64,000 bases of DNA. Origin: G965205525 sp965205525. Lineage in GTDB: Bacteria > Pseudomonadota > Gammaproteobacteria > JABABF01. The notes beneath the pieces were generated by a model. It saw nothing but the letters and a program-made list of their open reading frames with translations, ran no database searches and was not told the origin of the DNA. Location: contig OZ242171.1 of assembly GCA_965205525.1 (NCBI GenBank), forward strand, positions 1,550,001 to 1,614,000, given 5' to 3'. Position 1 is the first letter of the stretch, and every line of letters begins with the position of its first letter. A program made the translations under genes and the position numbers. Below, in pieces: positions 60,146 to 64,000 of this stretch.

Positions 60146-61279
60146 ATGATAAAAGCGGCAATTTTAAAGAGGGGGACAGGAATGTCCCCCCTCCGGTATC
60201 CCCTCCAGCTTCTGCTGCTGGCCTGCCTGGGGCTCCTGCCGGCAGCCGGAATTGGCCAGGACGCAGAGCCGAAGGATGCCCTAGCCCCCATCAGCCGCTC
60301 TGAAAATGCCCTTACCGGGTCTCTGCACACGGTAACTATCAGCACCAATTCCCTGGAGGAAAGCCTGCTGTTCTACCAGGATGGGCAGGGGCTGAAAGTC
60401 ACTGGGCCTATAAAAAGCAGTTACATCACCAAAAGACGGCAGCGAAAACTATGGGGCATCCCCCGGGGAACAAAATGGGATCTCTATCTGCTGCGCCGCA
60501 ACGGAGTTCCGGGCACGGTACAGATCCGGCTCCTGGTGCTGCGTGAGCAGGCACCCGCCATCCACCGCTCCTGGAGTGCATTGGAGCTGGGGCCCTTGTC
60601 CCTGGGCTTTCCCAATCTGCAGCCGGCCCGTCAAGACGAAAGATTGCGGCAACTCGGGTTCGGCAGCCTGAACAAGATGGAGGTCTACCCGGTGCCCCGC
60701 CCGGACGGCTCCACCTACCAGATCTCTGAAACCATCTTCAACGCCCCGGACTTCGTGCACGCTGTCAGCATTCACAGGGGTGACGGCATGTCCCAGCTGG
60801 GGCCAATCGACCCGAAAAGCGGGCTTGGCGGACCCGCCTATTCCGCCCAAGTGATTGAGGACTCGGACCGGGTGCTGGCTTTTTATACCGATGTGCTGGG
60901 CCTAGAGCTGCGCTCGGATCGCACCTGGACCACTAGGAACGAAGGCAGTGCGCTGCAGGTGCCGCCAGGCACCATATTCCGATTTTCTATCGTTTATGCC
61001 AAGGGTGCCACCAGCGGGCATCTGCTTTTTGTGGATTACAAGAATCGGGAAACTATCGCCCCGAATACCGAGCCCCGGGTGCCGAACCGGGGCATCGGCA
61101 TGTGGTCTTTCCCCACCCGCAATCTGGAAATAGTGCTGAAACGGGCCCGGGAGCAGAACATTGCCATCGTGCGCAAGCCGACACACTACAAGAGCCCTGC
61201 CCTTGGCGATGCGCGGGCGGCAACCCTGCTGGCACCCAACGGCTTCCTGGTGGAAATCTTTGAGCCGAAGAATCTTTGA
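60146..61279 (+). CDS. Secreted VOC-family protein B (5' end overlaps a palindromic repeat)
   Basis: 377 residues from the ATG at 60146, which has GGAG seven bases upstream. ATGs at 60107 and 60182 are alternatives. The signal peptide has a hydrophobic core PLQLLLLACLGLLPAAGIGQ. VOC modules are SLHTVTISTNSLEESLLFYQDG, AYSAQVIEDSDRVLAFYTDVLGL, IGMWSFPTRNLEIVLKRARE and LLAPNGFLVEIFEP. Codons for RGTGMSPL come from the repeat hairpin at 60171. VOC protein C starts one base after its stop region (TGA, A, ATG). Confidence 0.8.
   Translation: MIKAAILKRGTGMSPLRYPLQLLLLACLGLLPAAGIGQDAEPKDALAPISRSENALTGSLHTVTISTNSLEESLLFYQDGQGLKVTGPIKSSYITKRRQRKLWGIPRGTKWDLYLLRRNGVPGTVQIRLLVLREQAPAIHRSWSALELGPLSLGFPNLQPARQDERLRQLGFGSLNKMEVYPVPRPDGSTYQISETIFNAPDFVHAVSIHRGDGMSQLGPIDPKSGLGGPAYSAQVIEDSDRVLAFYTDVLGLELRSDRTWTTRNEGSALQVPPGTIFRFSIVYAKGATSGHLLFVDYKNRETIAPNTEPRVPNRGIGMWSFPTRNLEIVLKRAREQNIAIVRKPTHYKSPALGDARAATLLAPNGFLVEIFEPKNL
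60171..60194. repeat. Isolated copy of the GGGGACA-GGAA-TGTCCCC palindrome
   Basis: Same hairpin and flanking CCTCC as in the block at 36996-37212, here inside the 5' coding end of VOC gene B and next to an alternative ATG (60182). A strong hairpin at this place could affect translation. Confidence 0.85.
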
Positions 61280-61280
61280 A

Positions 61281-62315
61281 ATGCGACATGCGGCTCTCCT
61301 CCTTCTCTCTGCCCTGCTGACGGGTGCAGCGGGCGGTGCCCGGGCAGAGGAGACCATTGCTCCGCCGGCTATTTCCGGCTTTCGGGAGGTGGTGCTGAGC
61401 GTCAGCGATCTGCGGGGCTATACCGAGTTTTTCTCCCGAGTTGCCGGCTGGGAGGTGCAATCCAGAGGCAGGACAGACCAAAAACTGCTGCGCCTGTGGA
61501 ACCTGGACAAAAAAGTCCGCGCCCGGGAAGTGCTGATGCACAATCCCGGCAGCCGCACTGGCTTTTTGCGTCTAGTGCAATTCCGGGGTGCGCAGCAGCA
61601 GCAGATCCGCCCCAACGACCAGAGCTGGGATACCGGCGGCATCTACAACTTCAATGTGCGGGTGAAGAACTTGGACCGCCTCGCCGATGAGATGCAGCGC
61701 CTCGGCTGGGCGGGAGCATCGGATCCTGTCGCATTTCGGTTCGGCTCCTTCAAAGTGAAGGAATGGCTGGTGCGAGGGCCGGATGGCGTGCGCCTGGCAC
61801 TGATAGAGCGCATCGCCCCACCCTTGGAGGGCTGGCCCAACCTGCGGCATCTCAGCCGGGTATTCAACTCCACCCAGATCGTGCGGGATATAGACAGAAC
61901 GCGCAGTTTTTACACGGACATCCTCGGCTTTAAGACTTACTTGGAAACCCGCGGCGCCAGCGAGCGGCCCGGCCCAAATGTGCTGGGCCTGCCGCACAAT
62001 CTCAGCACTGAAATTGAGCGCCGCGTATACATCCTGCACCCCCAGGCCAAGAACGAAGGCTCGGTGGAAATACTGAGTTTTGACGGGGCTGCCGGCACTG
62101 ATTTCTCCCAGCGGGCGGCACCGCCTAACCTCGGCATACTGATGCTGCGCTTTCCAGTCGCCGATGCCGCCGGGCTCGCCCGCGAACTGAAGAAGAAGGG
62201 CGCAGCAATTGTCGCAGGGCCAAGCCAGGTCAAGCTGCACGGCTATGGCAAAAGCGAGCTTTTCGCCCTGCGCTCGCCGGAGGGCGCATGGCTGGAGTTT
62301 TTCACCAAGATTTGA
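61281..62315 (+). CDS. Secreted VOC-family protein C
   Basis: 344 residues, ATG two bases after the TGA of gene B. Signal peptide MRHAALLLLSALLTGAAGGARAE. Four VOC modules can be traced: FREVVLSVSDLRGYTEFFSRVAGW, YNFNVRVKNLDRLADEMQRLGW, FNSTQIVRDIDRTRSFYTDILGF and ILMLRFPVADAAGLARELKKKG, with module ends GVRLALIER and GAWLEFFTK. It is clearly paralogous to protein D at 62906, which lacks a signal peptide. Function unknown. Confidence 0.82.
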   Translation: MRHAALLLLSALLTGAAGGARAEETIAPPAISGFREVVLSVSDLRGYTEFFSRVAGWEVQSRGRTDQKLLRLWNLDKKVRAREVLMHNPGSRTGFLRLVQFRGAQQQQIRPNDQSWDTGGIYNFNVRVKNLDRLADEMQRLGWAGASDPVAFRFGSFKVKEWLVRGPDGVRLALIERIAPPLEGWPNLRHLSRVFNSTQIVRDIDRTRSFYTDILGFKTYLETRGASERPGPNVLGLPHNLSTEIERRVYILHPQAKNEGSVEILSFDGAAGTDFSQRAAPPNLGILMLRFPVADAAGLARELKKKGAAIVAGPSQVKLHGYGKSELFALRSPEGAWLEFFTKI

Positions 62316-62365
62316 GTGCTCCCGCGGGAGTATGAATGAATATCACTGAAGCAGGAGACAACCTC

Positions 62366-62839
62366 ATGTCCAATGTCAAAGAAATCATGCCTCTGCTGGC
62401 TCGGCACGAAGGTGTCTGGGATGGCGTATATCGCTACTACAACGAGAACGGCGACAAGATTGACGAGCACAAATCACGCTTGATATGCCGCTTCCCGGAG
62501 GAAGGCGAACACGAGTATCACCAGACCAACCACTACACGTGGGAGGATGGTCGGACCGAGGAGCGAGATTTTCTCACGCGGGTGCGCGACGGGCGCATCT
62601 GGTTCAGCGGCGAAATTGACGGCTGGGCGGCAGAGGTGCCCTTGGACGAACACAAACGCTCCGTCATGCTGCACTGGGTGCGCAAAGATCTGCCGGACGC
62701 ATATCTGTATGAAATGATCCAGATCAGCGACTGCGGACGCTATCGCAACCGGGTATGGCAGTGGATCAAGGCCGGCAAGCTATTCCAGCGCACCCTGATT
62801 GATGAGGCCAAGATCTCCGATGATTGGCGGGATTATTAA
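62366..62839 (+). CDS. DUF3598-like protein
   Basis: 157 residues from the ATG at 62366, which has AGGAG eight bases upstream. An ATG at 62336 lacks such a site. MPLLARHEGVWDGVYRYYNENGDKIDEHKSRLICRFPEEG and TWEDGRTEERDFLTRVRDGRIWFSGEIDGWAAEV resemble DUF3598/calycin-like domains. No signal peptide. It sits between VOC genes C and D on the same strand and is probably co-transcribed. Function unknown; a small-ligand beta-barrel role is a guess. Confidence 0.75.
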   Translation: MSNVKEIMPLLARHEGVWDGVYRYYNENGDKIDEHKSRLICRFPEEGEHEYHQTNHYTWEDGRTEERDFLTRVRDGRIWFSGEIDGWAAEVPLDEHKRSVMLHWVRKDLPDAYLYEMIQISDCGRYRNRVWQWIKAGKLFQRTLIDEAKISDDWRDY

Positions 62840-62905
62840 TGGGGGCAGTCAAGTGCAGACTCCCGCTGAAAGTTAAAAACCCGCACGCGCATCGCTCCGT
62901 CCAAT

Positions 62906-63898
62906 ATGCGGGCTAAGCAGACCGCCGGCAAGCCGCATTTAACCGCTGGCTTAACCGCTGGCTTTCGGGAGGCAGTGCTGAGTGTCAGCGATCTGCAGGG
63001 CTACACTGATTTCTTCTCGGGGCTGGCCGGCTGGGAGCAATGCGCCAAGAGTGATACCGATCGGAGACTGCTTCGCCTGTGGGGACTGAATGAAAAGGTC
63101 AGCGCTCGGGAAGTGCTGATGCGCGCCCCTGGCAGCCGCATGGGTTTTGTGCGCCTCGTGCAATTCCTAGGTGCGAAACAGCGGCAAATCCGCTCCAACG
63201 ACCAGAGCTGGGATACCGGCGGCATCTTTGACATCAATGTGCGGGTGAAAAATCTAGACCGCATTGCCGCTGCCATGCAGGCGCAGAATTGGCAGGGAGT
63301 GGCAGAGCCCAATGTATTCCAATTCGGCCCCTTCCAGGTGAAAGAATGGCTGGCTCGGGGCCCGGACGGCGTCCGCTTTGCGCTGATTGAGCGCATTGAC
63401 CCGCCTCTTGAGGAGGCACTCCCGCCCCAGGGATTCAGCCGAGCATTCAACTCCACCCAAATCGTAAAAGACATGGAGAAAACGCGAGATTTCTACACAG
63501 GCACCCTCGGATTTAAAAGCTATTTAGAAAGCACCCAGGTGAATGAAAAGCCCGGTCCCAGCGTACTGGGCCTGCCCTACAACCTCAGCACCTCCGTCAA
63601 GTATCGGGCTGCCCTGCTCAATCCGCTGGACAAAAACGAGGGCTCGGTGGAGATACTCCGCTTTGACGGGGTCACCGGCGCGGATTTTAAAGAGCGGGGC
63701 GCACCTCCCAACCTAGGCATGCTGATGCTGCGCTTTCCCACCGAAGATGCCCTCGTCTTTGCTCGGGAGCTGAAGCAAAAAGGTGTGACGATCGCCGCCG
63801 GACCAGGACGGGTGGATCTGCCTGGCTACGGGACATGCGAGCTTTTCGCCCTGCGGACGCCGGAGGGCGCGTGGCTGGAGTTTTTCACAGAGGTGTGA
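62906..63898 (+). CDS. VOC-family protein D, no signal peptide
   Basis: 330 residues, co-linear with protein C over the full length: REAVLSVSDLQGYTDFFSGLAGW, SNDQSWDTGGIFDINVRVKNLDRI, FNSTQIVKDMEKTRDFYTGTLGF and LMLRFPTEDALVFARELKQKG. The N-terminus (MRAKQTAGKPHLTAGLTAG) is short and polar, so this copy should be cytoplasmic unless the true start is missed. A duplicated TAGLTAG-coding stretch marks the junction. Probably arose by duplication of C with loss of the signal peptide. Confidence 0.8.
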   Translation: MRAKQTAGKPHLTAGLTAGFREAVLSVSDLQGYTDFFSGLAGWEQCAKSDTDRRLLRLWGLNEKVSAREVLMRAPGSRMGFVRLVQFLGAKQRQIRSNDQSWDTGGIFDINVRVKNLDRIAAAMQAQNWQGVAEPNVFQFGPFQVKEWLARGPDGVRFALIERIDPPLEEALPPQGFSRAFNSTQIVKDMEKTRDFYTGTLGFKSYLESTQVNEKPGPSVLGLPYNLSTSVKYRAALLNPLDKNEGSVEILRFDGVTGADFKERGAPPNLGMLMLRFPTEDALVFARELKQKGVTIAAGPGRVDLPGYGTCELFALRTPEGAWLEFFTEV

Positions 63899-63910
63899 AT
63901 ACCCCGCTTA

Positions 63911-64000
63911 TTATTCTTCGGCGCGAAGACCCACTTGAAACCAGCGCAGGTTCATGCCGATGACCTGGGCCCCGACATCGGCCCAGGTGTAGGTCATGGT
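63911..64000 (-). CDS. C-terminal end of an unidentified gene (cut by window edge)
   Basis: The minus strand reads TMTYTWADVGAQVIGMNLRW, then FQVGLRAEE and TAA TAA stops at 63911-63913 and just after. Only 29 codons are inside the window, convergent with VOC gene D. The codon pattern is consistent with coding, but the family is not recognised. Confidence 0.5.
   Translation of the reverse strand, partial: TMTYTWADVGAQVIGMNLRWFQVGLRAEE

Overview
The window looks like a chromosomal segment of a high-GC Gram-negative bacterium, most likely an uncultured gammaproteobacterium. The outer membrane is shown by three TonB-dependent receptors. The ftsH-folP order at the left edge is the usual gammaproteobacterial arrangement. 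No rRNA, tRNA or CRISPR array was recognised. Coding density is high and most genes lie in short operons on both strands. Species cannot be named from this sequence.

Layout. 1-2.5 kb: housekeeping ftsH and the start of folP. 2.6-8 kb: acyl-CoA dehydrogenase, an MDR oxidoreductase, a VOC protein and two unknown proteins. 8.2-10.7 kb: TonB receptor 1. 10.9-17.6 kb: a minus-strand operon of CoA-transferase, HMG-CoA-lyase-like enzyme, HyuA, HyuB and an isochorismatase-like hydrolase. 17.7-19.5 kb: YciI-like protein and aldehyde dehydrogenase. 19.8-22.5 kb: an AT-rich foreign island with a DNA methyltransferase-HNH fusion preceded by a 13-base G/C homopolymer, a two-TM small protein, a Panacea-domain protein and a frameshifted IS1595-type transposase remnant. 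22.5-27.4 kb: minus-strand acyl-CoA synthetase, amidohydrolase, small protein, cupin and 2-hydroxyacid dehydrogenase. 27.7-32.1 kb: LeuC/LeuD-type hydro-lyase, a second CoA-transferase and a second HMG-CoA-lyase-like enzyme. 32.3-37 kb: hydantoinase-like amidohydrolase, VOC protein, DUF2939, DUF1330 and nitrilase-like proteins. 37-41.6 kb: palindromic repeat block, GntR regulator, TRAP binding protein and TonB receptor 2. 41.7-48.2 kb: two AhpD-like proteins, an MDR oxidoreductase, two MFS carriers and TRAP permeases. 48.4-51.2 kb: a tandem triplication of a DUF1838 secreted protein. 51.2-55.9 kb: a double alpha/beta-hydrolase-fold protein, an FAD oxidase and a sodium symporter. 56.3-63.9 kb: TonB receptor 3 and a cluster of VOC proteins, several with signal peptides.

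How the genes may work together (inference). Most of the window reads as a catabolic region for a complex, probably cyclic and nitrogen-containing or aromatic organic compound. TonB receptors, TRAP, MFS and SSS carriers would bring substrates in. VOC and cupin proteins are candidates for ring chemistry. HyuAB, the hydantoinase-like enzyme and the C-N hydrolase folds are candidates for amide or ring opening. Acyl-CoA synthetase, two CaiB transferases, acyl-CoA dehydrogenase, a LeuCD-type hydro-lyase and two HMG-CoA-lyase-like aldolases could take a branched acid to central metabolism. A recurring AT-rich imperfect palindrome sits in at least six of the main promoter regions, suggesting shared control. 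The substrate is not identifiable from sequence alone.

The most unusual locus is the AT-rich island, where a G13 tract places the methyltransferase out of frame with its translationally coupled start codons. This is the pattern expected of a phase-variable gene, or of a homopolymer read error.
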